A stretch of 62,706 bases of DNA from Aestuariicoccus sp032586235 (GCF_032586235.1 NZ_JAWHTD010000022.1:1-62706); one strand, 5' to 3'. Shown: positions 11,201 to 20,000, counted from the stretch's first letter. Numbers and translations: made by a program. The notes: a model not told the origin generated them from the letters alone.

Positions 11201-11699
11201 CGAGAGGATATTGTTCTGGCAACCCAACTGATCTGAACACAATTCCAAGAAGGGCAAGGCGAACACTACCGCTGGCGCCAGCTCCGAGTGTTCCCGAGGC
11301 TGCGTGAAGGCCACCATGACGTCGTGACTGAACCGTCAGTTCTCTTAAGTGATCGCGAACCTCTTGAGGTAGGTCTGCTATGCCTCGAGCTGTCGCACCG
11401 TCATCAAATTTCGTGTCCAACCAGAGTGCCCGAAGCATCTTCACCATGTGGGATTTACCTGACCCGTAAAATCCGCTGACCCAAACGGCAGGTTGCTGCG
11501 CCTGGTCAATATTTTTCAAATAGGTATCAAGAATATGCGCCATGCCGGAGCCATATTGCCCGTCGCATACAAAGGTCTCCAGCTCATAGCGCAGAACATC
11601 TCTAGCAAGAGACGACGTGCCATCATTGACGTTCGCTACGCCTTCGTTGACGAGTTTACGGGCGGATGGGTCTTGCCGGTAGAGCGAGCGAAGTTGCAT
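8256..11699 (-). CDS. brxC: BREX protein BrxC (large AAA+ ATPase)
   Basis: 1147 residues, the usual length for BrxC/PglY-type proteins. Walker A is GFYGSGKSH at about 76-84 and Walker B LVVLDE at about 261-266. A long helical, charged C-terminal half follows. BrxC is an essential ATPase of BREX, needed for both modification and phage exclusion. It begins 14 bases after the brxB stop and ends nine bases before pglX, consistent with a polycistronic message. The ends of the gene are GC-richer than its middle. Identity rests on the P-loop, length and perfect operon context. Confidence 0.93.
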   Translation of the reverse strand: MQLRSLYRQDPSARKLVNEGVANVNDGTSSLARDVLRYELETFVCDGQYGSGMAHILDTYLKNIDQAQQPAVWVSGFYGSGKSHMVKMLRALWLDTKFDDGATARGIADLPQEVRDHLRELTVQSRRHGGLHAASGTLGAGASGSVRLALLGIVFRSVGLPEQYPLARFVMWLRKEGIEDQVRAHIEAGGFDWEEELANFYVAEGLHAALIEAKPQLFASSNSMVDALQNTYPNVQDVSNQEMISAIRAAISRENKLPLTLVVLDEVQQFIGTSGDRAIEVQEMVEAVVKDESLGGKLTFVGTGQTAVTGTPTLAKLQGRFTIRIELSDTDVDAVVRQVILAKKTEASPKIEAMMQENLGEISRHLSGTSIGHRQDDVAFFAQDYPILPVRRRFWEAANRVLDASGTDSQLRNQLSLIHKAIRESADKDVGFSVPADFLYFDGADKLLQARILPRKLHEKTMSWIHGSDNEKLTARACGIIFLINKIGSSNSEIGIKATIDTIADLLVDDLPTGSSGLRSKLPKLLDACDLIMRVGDEYRIQTEESSAWNDEFLSQKATLANQSHRIEAERDDLIRKKFGALVGRVSLLHGNSKVTRDVSAIFDPTLPPDASKRTYVWIRDGWATDDNSVRADARQAGNQSPTVFVFIPRRSADDLRNNILEFKAASATLDKRGAPDTPEGKEARGAMETIRQVAEAKINELILEAMSGARVFQGGGNELTGNGLQATVTEAAENSLTRLYPQFPVADNTGWSKVYDNAHKGAPDALKAVGHEGEPEKNAVCKAVLSFIAGGKKGTDIRDHFEGPPFGWSRDAVDGALLALLVSGLIRAEDEQHRACDAKKLERKSIGKASFIVEATTISTPQRIQIRKVLQKVGLTAKQGEELSSVPQFVQTVTDLANRAGGDAPKPKTPELSLIDDIRRASGNEQLLSIYNSRDELTSSIDAWTLQANEIDTRWPSWETLRRLAERANGLTDADVLRTQVQAIEDQRQLLADPDPMKPLIASFTQMLRDELNRLVEAYKQQHDAGMAKLKADDNWQKLQPEQRNRLLAEQKLTNSDMPEVKVGSSAEVLQTLQTLTLSAFEDRVKSLSSRFNEVQTQAAEMMEPTAKTIHLPSRTLKSEADLEAWLDEARKDLAAALAQGPVIIR

Positions 11700-11713
11700 T
11701 CAGGGTCTCTTTC

Positions 11714-12268
11714 TCAGAACGTTTTGTCAGCTGTTATGGGTACGGCAAGGTAGTTCCAGCCATCGTAGCCATCGAGAAGCCGGTAGTTATTGTCTTCGTA
11801 GCTTCCAGGGAAGAATACTACGAGCCTGCCAGAAACCATTGGGGCCAAGCGGTCCACGACATCTTTGACTTTTACAAATCCAAACAAACTGCCGACGCCA
11901 GAAATCGCGACAACAAAGTTCTGCGGTGGCGTTAGCTCAAATACTCGGAGTTCAAAATCTTTTGCCAGGTGCTCAAGGTACTTAGGGTATACTGTCGCCA
12001 GCAAGTCTGGTTTTTCGAAATATGATTTTGCATATCGCTGTGACGTTAACCACTCTGCGAACGTATCCGTAAGATCGTGAAGGTACCAATCGTGCCCGGC
12101 TTGTCTGGACGCCAACTCAAACTCGTCAATTTTGATCCTTAGCGCGCGCTCCTCAGTCTCGTGATATACACAAAAGATTACCCGCTGCGCCGCCGCGGCG
12201 TCATCTCGCCAAGGTACCGAGATGAACTGAGAGTAGGATTTAATAAGGCGTTTTACTCGGCTCATCAT
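11714..12268 (-). CDS. brxB: BREX protein BrxB (DUF1788)
   Basis: 184 residues, matching the size of DUF1788 proteins. The C-terminal stretch VVFFPGSYEDNNYRLLDG followed by DGWNYLAVPI is the family hallmark. BrxB is a small cytoplasmic BREX component required for both methylation and defence; its biochemical role is not settled. The ATG overlaps the brxA stop by four bases. No membrane segment is evident. Confidence 0.92.
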   Translation of the reverse strand: MMSRVKRLIKSYSQFISVPWRDDAAAAQRVIFCVYHETEERALRIKIDEFELASRQAGHDWYLHDLTDTFAEWLTSQRYAKSYFEKPDLLATVYPKYLEHLAKDFELRVFELTPPQNFVVAISGVGSLFGFVKVKDVVDRLAPMVSGRLVVFFPGSYEDNNYRLLDGYDGWNYLAVPITADKTF

Positions 12269-13080
12269 AGCCGCTCCCTATCAGTGTGTTTTTGAAGACT
12301 TGGGAATGAAACTTCGAAAACATCGTCGATATGGTTGACGCTAATCCATCCTTTTTGTGCCGCTTGTTGTGCTAACTCAAGCGACCGCTCCGCGCTGCAG
12401 TCTAGAAGTTTAGCGTAGGGGCTGCCAAAAAGTGAAAGTCCCCTTAAGCCCGCCAAGTACCCCAGAAAAATAGCATACGCAGCGTTTCCCGGCGTTGGAT
12501 TTGCCCTGCGGCGGATTTTCACGGCGCGACCGGAAAGGTGCCCAGCTTTAGTCCAAGATGAGTTTAGATTTTGTGCTGTTGATTTTAATGTCGCCGCGCT
12601 GAATCGGTTTGGAAAAACAGTTGAAATGTGCTTTTCTATTGATTCGCGTGAAATGGTAGTTCCTTCGGGAGTCGAGAGAATATAAGGGGCTGACGATCTT
12701 AAAAGGGCATCCCTCGCGTACGCACACTGAAGTGCAAGCAGAGCTTGACCGTCGACTTCTCTCTCCCAAAAGAACCTCAGACCGCGAAAAACCATCAAGC
12801 TGGGGTCAAGTCCGTAAAGGTCAGCGAGGTGCCGATATGTTAGCATTCGTGTCTTGGCAGATCTCTTTCCAAGCGCATTTTCTTCAATAATCGCCATTCG
12901 GTACTGATCACGTTCAGCAAAAGGGTTTTGAATCACGCCAAAAAGCCTGTGGAGCTCGTCGACCATGATTGTGCGAGAGGCGTGCGCACCACCTGTTTCG
13001 CCGCTAAACCCGTAGATCTGGAGGTTCGCCTCCTCGTTGTTTGGGGCGGACCCGTTATTCATTTTGAAGACCTGTGACAT
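12265..13080 (-). CDS. brxA: BREX protein BrxA (DUF1819)
   Basis: 271 residues. The sequence fits the DUF1819 (BrxA) family in size and in conserved features such as GETGGAHASRTIMVDEL near residues 27-43 and a C-terminal region rich in short helices. BrxA is a small helical, DNA-binding BREX component. The chosen ATG lies 26 bases inside the end of the preceding WYL gene; a second ATG six codons later (MNNGS) is also possible. It is the first structural gene of the operon. Confidence 0.88.
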   Translation of the reverse strand: MSQVFKMNNGSAPNNEEANLQIYGFSGETGGAHASRTIMVDELHRLFGVIQNPFAERDQYRMAIIEENALGKRSAKTRMLTYRHLADLYGLDPSLMVFRGLRFFWEREVDGQALLALQCAYARDALLRSSAPYILSTPEGTTISRESIEKHISTVFPNRFSAATLKSTAQNLNSSWTKAGHLSGRAVKIRRRANPTPGNAAYAIFLGYLAGLRGLSLFGSPYAKLLDCSAERSLELAQQAAQKGWISVNHIDDVFEVSFPSLQKHTDRERL

Positions 13081-13915
13081 CTGGGTTGAGTAAAATGATC
13101 TGTTGATCGTGCGGTTTTCTTGTGCCTGGATCAGTATCGAGCCCGAGACGCTTCAGTGCATAGTAGAGGAGCGCGCGTCGAACTTTGATCTTCGCTTGGC
13201 CACCGCGCATCCCATAGTCGAGCGCAATAACTTTCTTCTGGTTCTCCGAGAGTTCAGGGTGAGGGGCAATCTCAAGCGTGACCTGCTCTTGCCAATCCAC
13301 ATCGGCCGCCTTCTTGGTTTCGCAGGCTTTTACACCGCGCGTCTGTAGGATGCGCGAAAGCAGGAAATCCTTGAAGGCCTCATCAGTTTTACAGAGGGCC
13401 CGCGTGTGCCATCGGAAGCCATCGAACCCGATGGCATGGGGCGCGATCCAACGCCAGCAAGGCTCAGGGCGTGAGAGGGACTGATACTTGACCTCGATTG
13501 CTTCAGAGCGGCGGATTGCACTGACAACGGATCGCAAAGTGATAGGGTCCACCCCACGGGCCGGGGTCGGCGCTGCATCATAGGCCGGTAGCTCGGCAAT
13601 CCAGGTGTCCTCGCTGTCCATGAGACCGTCAGCCAAAGACCGAAGCTGTGCGAGGTAGCGGCTAGCGTCGGGTTTCAGGAACTGTGCAGCATATTCAGGG
13701 CCTCGCACATACGTCCGTGCACTCTTATCATAGACCATGTTCTCCGGAGCCAGACCGATATAGCGGTTCAGATCGGCGGACGCTTGGTTCACCGACAGCC
13801 CAAACTGCTCCATCAAATCGCTGCGGTTCACATGCCCCTCCCAAAACAAGCGGAACTCGATGAACTCGAGGCGCTGTACGACCCCCCAACGAAGCTCCGA
13901 CTTGTCGTTGTCCAA
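13055..13915 (-). CDS. brxR: WYL-domain transcriptional regulator of BREX (BrxR-like)
   Basis: An N-terminal winged-helix region (VNRSDLMEQFGLSVNQASAD) is followed by a WYL-type domain (GFRWHTRALC and following). Regulators of this architecture (BrxR, CapW) precede many BREX operons and repress them through inverted repeats. I place the start at the TTG at 13915, because GGGAG ends six bases before it. That start (286 residues) puts a GCGCAC-N7-GTGCGC palindrome in the leader. An upstream ATG at 13963 would give 302 residues but would place the palindrome inside the gene. Symbol assigned by context; function as repressor is inferred. Confidence 0.8.
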   Translation of the reverse strand: MDNDKSELRWGVVQRLEFIEFRLFWEGHVNRSDLMEQFGLSVNQASADLNRYIGLAPENMVYDKSARTYVRGPEYAAQFLKPDASRYLAQLRSLADGLMDSEDTWIAELPAYDAAPTPARGVDPITLRSVVSAIRRSEAIEVKYQSLSRPEPCWRWIAPHAIGFDGFRWHTRALCKTDEAFKDFLLSRILQTRGVKACETKKAADVDWQEQVTLEIAPHPELSENQKKVIALDYGMRGGQAKIKVRRALLYYALKRLGLDTDPGTRKPHDQQIILLNPDVTGLQNE

Positions 13916-13938
13916 TACATTCTCCCGGTGCGGCCACT

Positions 13939-13957
13939 GCGCACTATAACTGTGCGC
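13939..13957. promoter_or_regulatory. Palindromic operator upstream of the BREX regulator
   Basis: GCGCAC and GTGCGC arms are separated by seven bases; on the minus strand the spacer contains TATAGT, which could serve as a -10 element. It lies 24 bases before the TTG start of the WYL regulator, the usual place for an autoregulatory BrxR-type operator. The arms are seen directly; binding is inferred. Confidence 0.55.
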
Positions 13958-14052
13958 GCCCACTTTCTGGACCTATGCTCGAGCTATCAGGTGATGCAGC
14001 CATACGCAATCCAAATACTCTTAAATATGTGGCTTTTTGCTTCCTGAGATGA

Positions 14053-14427
14053 TCAAAGATCATGAAAAATTCGTGCCTTCTCGTTCCACCGTTGAGGTAG
14101 TTGCCTTCGCTTGAGCCATTCCGTGGTGAATGAAATCGGCTGGCTACCCGCTGCCACTTGATCGAGAACATCTGGTGCCAGGAAGGCGAGGCCGATCACC
14201 TGCTGGATGCGGCTCGAGGTGGTCTTCCCGCGAACTGCGAGGTCGCCAAAGGAGGCACCGGCCTTGATTGCCGCATACCACTTTTGTGCCGTCAGTATGT
14301 TCTTCGCCAACACCGGATCGACCTTTGGCACGGCGGCACCGAGGATGATGCGGGCTTCGACACCTCGACGCTGCATCCGGAAGGACGCACTGATACGTCG
14401 GGCCGTGCTGTCATGGGCGCTACCGCA
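14053..14427 (-). pseudogene. Large serine recombinase, C-terminal fragment
   Basis: The reading frame gives ...FRMQRRGVEARIIL, then AQKWYAAIKAGASF, then QVAAGSQPISFTTEWL. This matches the extreme C-terminal region of large serine recombinases and parallels the end of the intact recombinase at 47021-48691 (RRGVEMKIV, AQRWTAAIKTG, VAGSQPPDLTLERL). An in-frame stop lies just upstream at 14428, and the catalytic, zinc-ribbon and coiled-coil parts are missing. It is a relic of an integrase, not a functional gene. Confidence 0.8.
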
Positions 14428-14450
14428 CTAATGTCTGGGACTATCCTGGG

Positions 14451-14837
14451 GTGAACAGCTTCGGCGGCAAGCCGCCCGAAACCAGTCGGTGGCAGAAGGG
14501 GCAGTCGGGCAATCCGAAGGGCCGCCCCAAGACCCGCGCGGATCATCTCAGGGACGCAGCAGCGATCCTGTCAGAGCCCGTGATGGCTCGGACCTCCGAG
14601 GGGAAGCCCGTGTCCCTCGCTGGGTTGGAGGCGGCCTATCTGGCGCTCTGCCGCAAGGGGCTGAAGGGCGACGTACCGGCGCTCCTTCGGGCCATCACCA
14701 TCATGCTGGAGGTCCAGCCGGCTGTCGATGCGAAGGTCGACGACAAGCGCCAGCGGCGCGAAGAACTCATTGCCCGGCTTGAACGTCTCGGTTTGCCGAC
14801 AGAGTCCCTGCGCAATCGGCCGTTGGATGAGTTTTAA
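14451..14837 (+). CDS. DUF5681 protein (terminase-associated)
   Basis: 128 residues with the DUF5681 signature near the N-terminus: GGKPPETSRWQKGQSGNPKGRPK. Such proteins usually sit directly before a phage terminase large subunit, as the two other copies in this window do (44393-44815 and 51182-51604), and may act as small-terminase-like or DNA-binding partners. Here no terminase follows, so the gene is an orphan. It starts with GTG and is divergent from the recombinase fragment. It may be non-functional by itself. Confidence 0.75.
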   Translation: MNSFGGKPPETSRWQKGQSGNPKGRPKTRADHLRDAAAILSEPVMARTSEGKPVSLAGLEAAYLALCRKGLKGDVPALLRAITIMLEVQPAVDAKVDDKRQRREELIARLERLGLPTESLRNRPLDEF

Positions 14838-15110
14838 GGTGACCAAGTGCCCGGGCAGCCCCAAGAGGGCTAAAGAAACCTACAAAGGCCGCGGAGTTTC
14901 TATGTTGCGCAATGATAGGATCAATCCAGAGTCTTTGCGCTGTCACCGTACAGGAAAATGCAACTTGCCGCCGTGCGAATGAATTCCCAGTTATTTCGTT
15001 GGGTCAACCCGACCTCCTCAGGCGCTCAGGTGACAGTACGGAAAGTGGTGTGGTGCCAGGACAGAGGACCTGTGCGATCGATCTCGCAAATGCACGCGGC
15101 TTAACTGCCC
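14838..15110. other. Non-coding spacer
   Basis: The stretch from the DUF5681 stop to the yhaO-like start is about 420 bases. I see no convincing gene in this part; short ORFs have no recognisable content. The operator-like palindrome at 15111 is listed separately. Confidence 0.5.
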
Positions 15111-15129
15111 TGTCAAAATTTGACACCCT
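15111..15129 (+). promoter_or_regulatory. WYL-type operator before yhaO-like gene
   Basis: TGTCAAAATTTGACACCCT contains a perfect 7-bp inverted repeat (TGTCAAA/TTTGACA) around one base. The same 19-base pattern recurs at 21691 and 22167 with only a few changes. It ends 127 bases before the preferred start codon of the yhaO-like gene. TTGACA could also serve as a -35 element, but I do not see a good -10. Binding by the WYL regulator at 20692 is inferred. Confidence 0.6.
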
Positions 15130-15256
15130 TGTTCCATAGACTTGGTCTCAAAGTGGCATTTTGATTCGTGCTGCGCTGCCGGAAGAAATTGCTGAAGGTG
15201 ATTACCAAGCTGACATCGCGCTGCGGTCTTTTGTACCAGATTATGGGAGAGTATTT

Positions 15257-16495
15257 TTGATCAAGATTTTGCACACTGCCGATGTTCATCTCGACTCGCC
15301 ACTGACGTCACTGGCGCTTCGGGATGAAGCCTTGCGCGCAAACATCCAATCCGCGACGCGGTCGGCTTTCATCGGGATCATAGACACTGCGCTCGCCGAG
15401 GGCGTCGCAGCCCTTCTTATCGCCGGCGATCTTTACGACGGGGCGCAGCGCAGCGCGAAAACCGCGGCGTTTCTGGTGGGGCAACTTGAAAGGCTGCGGG
15501 CGGCCGAGATCCCGTTGTTCTACATCAAGGGAAATCACGATGCCGAAAACCCGATCACCGGCGAAGTCGCTCTCCCTGACAACGTCCATGTGTTTGATGG
15601 GCGGGGCGGCAAGGTGCAGTTGGCAGGCACCGATATCTGGATCCATGGCGTAAGCTTCAACGGCAAACACGCACCCGAAAGCATGCTCGGCAAGTTTAGG
15701 GCGCCCGTTGCAGGTGCCATCAACATTGCAATGTTGCATACGTCCCTGGCCGGAGCCGCGGGGCATGACAACTACGCGCCCTGTTCGGTGGCCGAACTCG
15801 TAGCTCTGGGCTTTGATTACTGGGCGCTCGGCCATGTGCACAAACGGCAGGTGCACAATGAGGCACCGTGGGTCGTCATGCCGGGTATCCCTCAGGGGCG
15901 CGATATTGGTGAGGCTGGTCCCAAGTCCGCCACGCTCTTAACGATCGAAGATGGGCAGATTGCCATAGAGGAAATTCCGACCTCCATAGTGTCTTTCCTT
16001 GGCCATAACATCGATGTGTCCGGGGCGGAAAATGATGATGAAATCCGCCAGCGGATCCGGCAAAGCCTCCATGCTCCGATCGGGGGCTTGCGACCCGACG
16101 ACGATGCGATCTTGCGTCTGACACTTTCAGGGAGAACGTTACGGCATTGGCATGTCCTGCGTGACCGGGACATCTGGACCGAAACCGTCTCACAAATCGC
16201 CGAAGAAACCGGCCGGCTCTGGGTCGAGAAGCTCAGCTTTGCGCTCGAGGCGCCCGCGGCGGGGGGCGATACCAGTGCCACCGATGAGCTTGGCCGCCTG
16301 ATGGCGCAGATCGCGGCGGAAGAGGGGTTTGCAGCGCAGGCGCAGGCCGAAGTCGACGAGGTGCTATCGCAGCTTCCAGCAGCCCGGCGCGCTGAGCTTA
16401 TGACCGATGCGGTGGCACTCTCTGCGTTGACATCCGGGCTGGCTGAAGCTGGGTCCGAGCATCTCTTTGCCCTGATGAAGGGAGCTTCGGAATGA
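15257..16495 (+). CDS. yhaO: YhaO/SbcD-like metallophosphoesterase (DNA nuclease)
   Basis: 412 residues from the TTG at 15257, which has GGGAG six bases upstream and begins MIKILHTADVHLD, exactly where the family starts; an earlier TTG at 15161 would add 32 unsupported residues. All calcineurin-like metal motifs are present: D9 and H11, GDLYD at 57-61, GNHD at 92-95, H161 and GHVH at 192-195. The family are Mn-dependent DNA exo/endonucleases that pair with SMC-type ATPases. The stop overlaps the next gene by four bases, as expected for a YhaO-YhaN pair. An operator-like palindrome lies upstream. Symbol by family; it could equally be called SbcD-like. Confidence 0.85.
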   Translation: MIKILHTADVHLDSPLTSLALRDEALRANIQSATRSAFIGIIDTALAEGVAALLIAGDLYDGAQRSAKTAAFLVGQLERLRAAEIPLFYIKGNHDAENPITGEVALPDNVHVFDGRGGKVQLAGTDIWIHGVSFNGKHAPESMLGKFRAPVAGAINIAMLHTSLAGAAGHDNYAPCSVAELVALGFDYWALGHVHKRQVHNEAPWVVMPGIPQGRDIGEAGPKSATLLTIEDGQIAIEEIPTSIVSFLGHNIDVSGAENDDEIRQRIRQSLHAPIGGLRPDDDAILRLTLSGRTLRHWHVLRDRDIWTETVSQIAEETGRLWVEKLSFALEAPAAGGDTSATDELGRLMAQIAAEEGFAAQAQAEVDEVLSQLPAARRAELMTDAVALSALTSGLAEAGSEHLFALMKGASE

Positions 16496-19400
16496 TGCGC
16501 CTGCGAAAGCTAGATCTGGAACTCTTCGGCGGGTTTACCGGCAAGCGATTTGATTTTGGGCCCCGGCCAGATCCAGGCATGCCGGATTTTCACGTCATCT
16601 ACGGGCCGAACGAGGCTGGCAAGACCACGACGATGGAAGGCTATCTCCGACTTCTGTATGGGTTCCCCCATCGGGAGCCTTACGATTTCCTGCACCAGCG
16701 CAAAAACCTTCGGGTTTCTGGTCTGTTGGATATCGACGGTACTGAAACGGCCTTCACGCGGCTTCCTACCCGCGATCCGTCGCTCCGCGATGCCCATGGC
16801 CAGGAATTGCCCAACAGCGCGCTGCAGGCCCATCTCGTCGGCCTCTCCGAGGAAGACTACAGGAACCTTCTTTGCCTGGACGACCTGACGATCGAAAAGG
16901 GTGGCGAAGAAATCACCCGGGCCAAGGGGGATATCGGACGCCTGTTGTTTTCTGCGGCGGCCGGGATCAGCGAGCTTTCCGATGTTCTCGATAGTGTGCG
17001 GGCGGAGGCGGACGGTCTGTACCGCAAGCGGGCGAGCTCGACGCGTCTCGCGGGTCTGAAAAAAGAACATGCCGAGATCGAGAAGCAGATCCGGCAGCTC
17101 GATGTTTCCGCGTCGCAGTATCGCGGGCTCAAGAAGGCGGCTGACGATGCCTTGCTGGAGGAAGCCCAGGTTTCCAAACGTCGCAAGGAGCTGTTTGCCG
17201 CGAAAGCGCGGCTGGACGCCAGGATAAAGGCGTTGCCCGTGCTGGACGAGATCGGCGTGCTCGATGGCAAGCTGGCGGATTTCAGCACCTGGCCGGCGCA
17301 ATTAGACGTCGACCCTGAAGATCTGGTGCGGATGCTCACCCGACAGACCACGGCTCAGAGCGACATCACGAAACTCGGCGAAGAACTCGAAGGATTGCGT
17401 TCGGACCTGGCTGCGATCGAACACCATCCTGAGCATCTCGCGCTGACGCAGGAGTTGCAGGATCTGGACGCCCTGAGGAGCCGTTACGCGACGGCCGACC
17501 TTGACCTGGATCGGCGCCGCAAGGCGCTCGAACAGGTTCTCGCAGATATGGGCCTGGCAGCCCGGGATCTTGGTGCACCCGCCGATATCGACTCGAAGGA
17601 ACTGGTGCTTTCCTCAGCCGCCTTGTCGGAGCTCGAGCAGGCCCGGGAGAGGATGCGGGATGCGGAAGCCATGGTCACGCGTGAGCATGGCGAGGTGGCG
17701 GCCATAGACGAAAAGATCGACGCTGCCAAGGAGCAGCTGCGCCGTCTTGGCGCCGAGGAATCTGCGTCAGTGGATTTTGCGGAAATCCTCGAGCGCTTTG
17801 ACGTCGATACGCTTTCCGCACGCCATGCGGCGGCCTCCGAAGCTCTAAAGACCGCGCGCCGTAACCGGCACACCGCGCTGGATGCGCTCACCATCAAGGG
17901 ACAAAGCTTCGACGCCCTGCCGACCTGTTCTCTGACCATGGAAGAGGCTGACACTCTGCTTGGCGATGTGCAGGAAACTACCCAGCGGCATGAGACCGCG
18001 GTCCAGGAGCTGGAGAACGTTCGGGGCGAAATCGCGGAACGCGACGCCCGGATCGCACAGATCAAGGCGATGGATGGGCTTGTAGACGATGACGAGACCC
18101 GCAGCATGCGCGCGTGTCGCGACGACCTCTGGAAGGCCCACAGATCCAGCATGACCAACCAAAGTGCTGACGCGTTCGAAGGCGCAATGGCGCGTGTCGA
18201 CACTGCAATGGATCTCCGACTTTCGCAGGCTGCTGATCTTGGAACACTGCGCCAGCAAGAACGGGATCTCGCGGCGGCGAAAGCGAAGGCGGGCTCGGTG
18301 GAGCAACAGGTCTCCGCACTGGAACAAGTGCGCAACGCCATATTGGAGCGTTTGGCGGGGGCGTCGATCGAAGCCGGTCTCGAAACCACACTTGCCCCGG
18401 ACACTTTCGTGAACTGGTTGCGCAAGCTTGAATTGGCGTCACTTGCCGATGCCGAACTGCTCCGGCTTCAAGACGAGCATCAGGAGACCTTCAAAAAGGC
18501 GGACCGGCTGATCAAGGTGCTCTCGGAACACATACACCGCGACATGCCGGAGTTTGACGACTTGGTCGCCGTTGCTAAAGCCAATCTCGCCGCGCAGCGC
18601 ACCCATCAGGAAGACTTGCGCAGCGCCAAAACGCGTGTTGATGACCTGACCCGGGATCGGACCAAGCGCACCGAAAAGCTTGCGGTCATTGAAGTGGACG
18701 CATCGAACGCGCGCCGTGATTGGGTGGAGTTGGTGGCAGCGGCCTTGCCGAAGGGTTTGGATGCCGGTTTGCTCGAGGCCTCGCTGCAACCGCTCCAGGA
18801 TTTGCGCGAGCACGACAAGGAACGCGTAGTGCTGGAGCGTCAGGTATCGACCATGGAAGGTGACCAGGCCCAGTTTGCCGAAAAGATTCAGAAACTGGTC
18901 AAGCGGGTTGGTGCCATTGCCACGGCCTCGCCCTTGGCTGACTATGATGCGCTGAAGGCCATGTCAGAAGCGGCGGTTGGCGCTGAGGAACAAGCCCGAG
19001 ACCTGAACGAACGGATCAAGGTGTGCGAGAAGTCATTGGCCGACGCCCAAAAGGTTTTGGGAGACATCGACCTCGCGGTTGCTGAGCTGGCACGGATTTT
19101 TCCTGACGACGTCGATACCAGTTCTCTCGGGGCTTTGCGTCAGGCTGTCAGCACGGCTTCGGATGTCATCGCTGACCGGGCCAGGCGCACGGAGCTTGAA
19201 CGTGCCGTGACGGCGCTTCTGGATCTCGAGAACCTAGAAGATGCGCGCGCCGTTTTGTCGGAGGCGACACAGACCGGATTGCAGGCCGAGATGGACGAGG
19301 TCAGCGCCGATCTGGAAGGCATTGATAATCGCTACAAGGGTGCGATCGAGGCGCGGACTTCTGCGGAACAAGAGCTGCGTGCCACAGGCGGGGATGCGGA

Positions 19401-19941
19401 TGTTGCGCTCCTGGTCGAGAGAAAGACGACGCTGGAACTCGAAATGCAGGACGCGGCACTCCGGCATCTCGAACTAAGTTTGGGTTACCGCCTCGCAGAG
19501 ACCGCGATCCGCCGGTATCGCGATGCACATCGCAGTGCGATGATGCAGGCGACCGAGGCCGCCTTTGCAGAGCTAACGAACGGCGCCTATTCCAAACTCC
19601 AAACCCAGATCGACGGAGCATCGGAAACCCTGTTGGCGCTGGATGCGAGCGGTATGGCTAAACAGGCTCAGGACATGTCCAAAGGCACCCGGTTCCAGCT
19701 CTATCTTGCCTTGCGCGCTGCGGCCTACGAGCAGCTGGCGGATCAGGGGGCATCGCTTCCGTTCTTTTGCGACGATATTTTTGAGACCTTCGATGAAGAG
19801 CGAACGCGCTCAGCCTGCCGCGTCATGGAGCGGGTCGGGCGGCGTGGACAGGCGATCTATCTCACCCATCATCAGCACGTCGTCGATATCGCGCGCGAGG
19901 TCTGTGGCGAGGGGGTGCAGATCCACAACATCCAAGCCTAG
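16492..19941 (+). CDS. yhaN: YhaN/SbcC-like SMC-type ATPase
   Basis: 1149 residues. Walker A GPNEAGKTT is at about 38-46. Long coiled-coil arms rich in A, E, L, R and D follow, and a C-terminal head carries FFCDDIFETFDEER near 1091 and a switch histidine region YLTHHQH. This is the YhaN/AAA_27 architecture rather than true SbcC. It should form a complex with the overlapping metallophosphoesterase and gate its access to DNA ends. The pair sits inside a defence island under a WYL-type operator, suggesting a defence role rather than housekeeping repair. Confidence 0.86.
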   Translation: MMRLRKLDLELFGGFTGKRFDFGPRPDPGMPDFHVIYGPNEAGKTTTMEGYLRLLYGFPHREPYDFLHQRKNLRVSGLLDIDGTETAFTRLPTRDPSLRDAHGQELPNSALQAHLVGLSEEDYRNLLCLDDLTIEKGGEEITRAKGDIGRLLFSAAAGISELSDVLDSVRAEADGLYRKRASSTRLAGLKKEHAEIEKQIRQLDVSASQYRGLKKAADDALLEEAQVSKRRKELFAAKARLDARIKALPVLDEIGVLDGKLADFSTWPAQLDVDPEDLVRMLTRQTTAQSDITKLGEELEGLRSDLAAIEHHPEHLALTQELQDLDALRSRYATADLDLDRRRKALEQVLADMGLAARDLGAPADIDSKELVLSSAALSELEQARERMRDAEAMVTREHGEVAAIDEKIDAAKEQLRRLGAEESASVDFAEILERFDVDTLSARHAAASEALKTARRNRHTALDALTIKGQSFDALPTCSLTMEEADTLLGDVQETTQRHETAVQELENVRGEIAERDARIAQIKAMDGLVDDDETRSMRACRDDLWKAHRSSMTNQSADAFEGAMARVDTAMDLRLSQAADLGTLRQQERDLAAAKAKAGSVEQQVSALEQVRNAILERLAGASIEAGLETTLAPDTFVNWLRKLELASLADAELLRLQDEHQETFKKADRLIKVLSEHIHRDMPEFDDLVAVAKANLAAQRTHQEDLRSAKTRVDDLTRDRTKRTEKLAVIEVDASNARRDWVELVAAALPKGLDAGLLEASLQPLQDLREHDKERVVLERQVSTMEGDQAQFAEKIQKLVKRVGAIATASPLADYDALKAMSEAAVGAEEQARDLNERIKVCEKSLADAQKVLGDIDLAVAELARIFPDDVDTSSLGALRQAVSTASDVIADRARRTELERAVTALLDLENLEDARAVLSEATQTGLQAEMDEVSADLEGIDNRYKGAIEARTSAEQELRATGGDADVALLVERKTTLELEMQDAALRHLELSLGYRLAETAIRRYRDAHRSAMMQATEAAFAELTNGAYSKLQTQIDGASETLLALDASGMAKQAQDMSKGTRFQLYLALRAAAYEQLADQGASLPFFCDDIFETFDEERTRSACRVMERVGRRGQAIYLTHHQHVVDIAREVCGEGVQIHNIQA

Positions 19942-20000
19942 CTTGGGACTCCGCGAGCCGAAATGAGTTCAGGTCGCGAGGAGCGTTTGCCCATAAAGGA

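Noticed and set aside
15120..15148. TTGACA of the WYL-type site as a -35 promoter element
   Set aside because: No acceptable -10 hexamer lies 16-18 bases downstream at 15111 or 22167, so I keep only the operator interpretation.
15161..15256. Upstream TTG at 15161 as the yhaO start
   Set aside because: The extra 32 residues do not fit the family, and GGGAG sits correctly before the TTG at 15257.
17484..18425. Minus-strand ORF of 313 codons rich in serine and arginine
   Set aside because: Shadow of the YhaN coiled-coil region.
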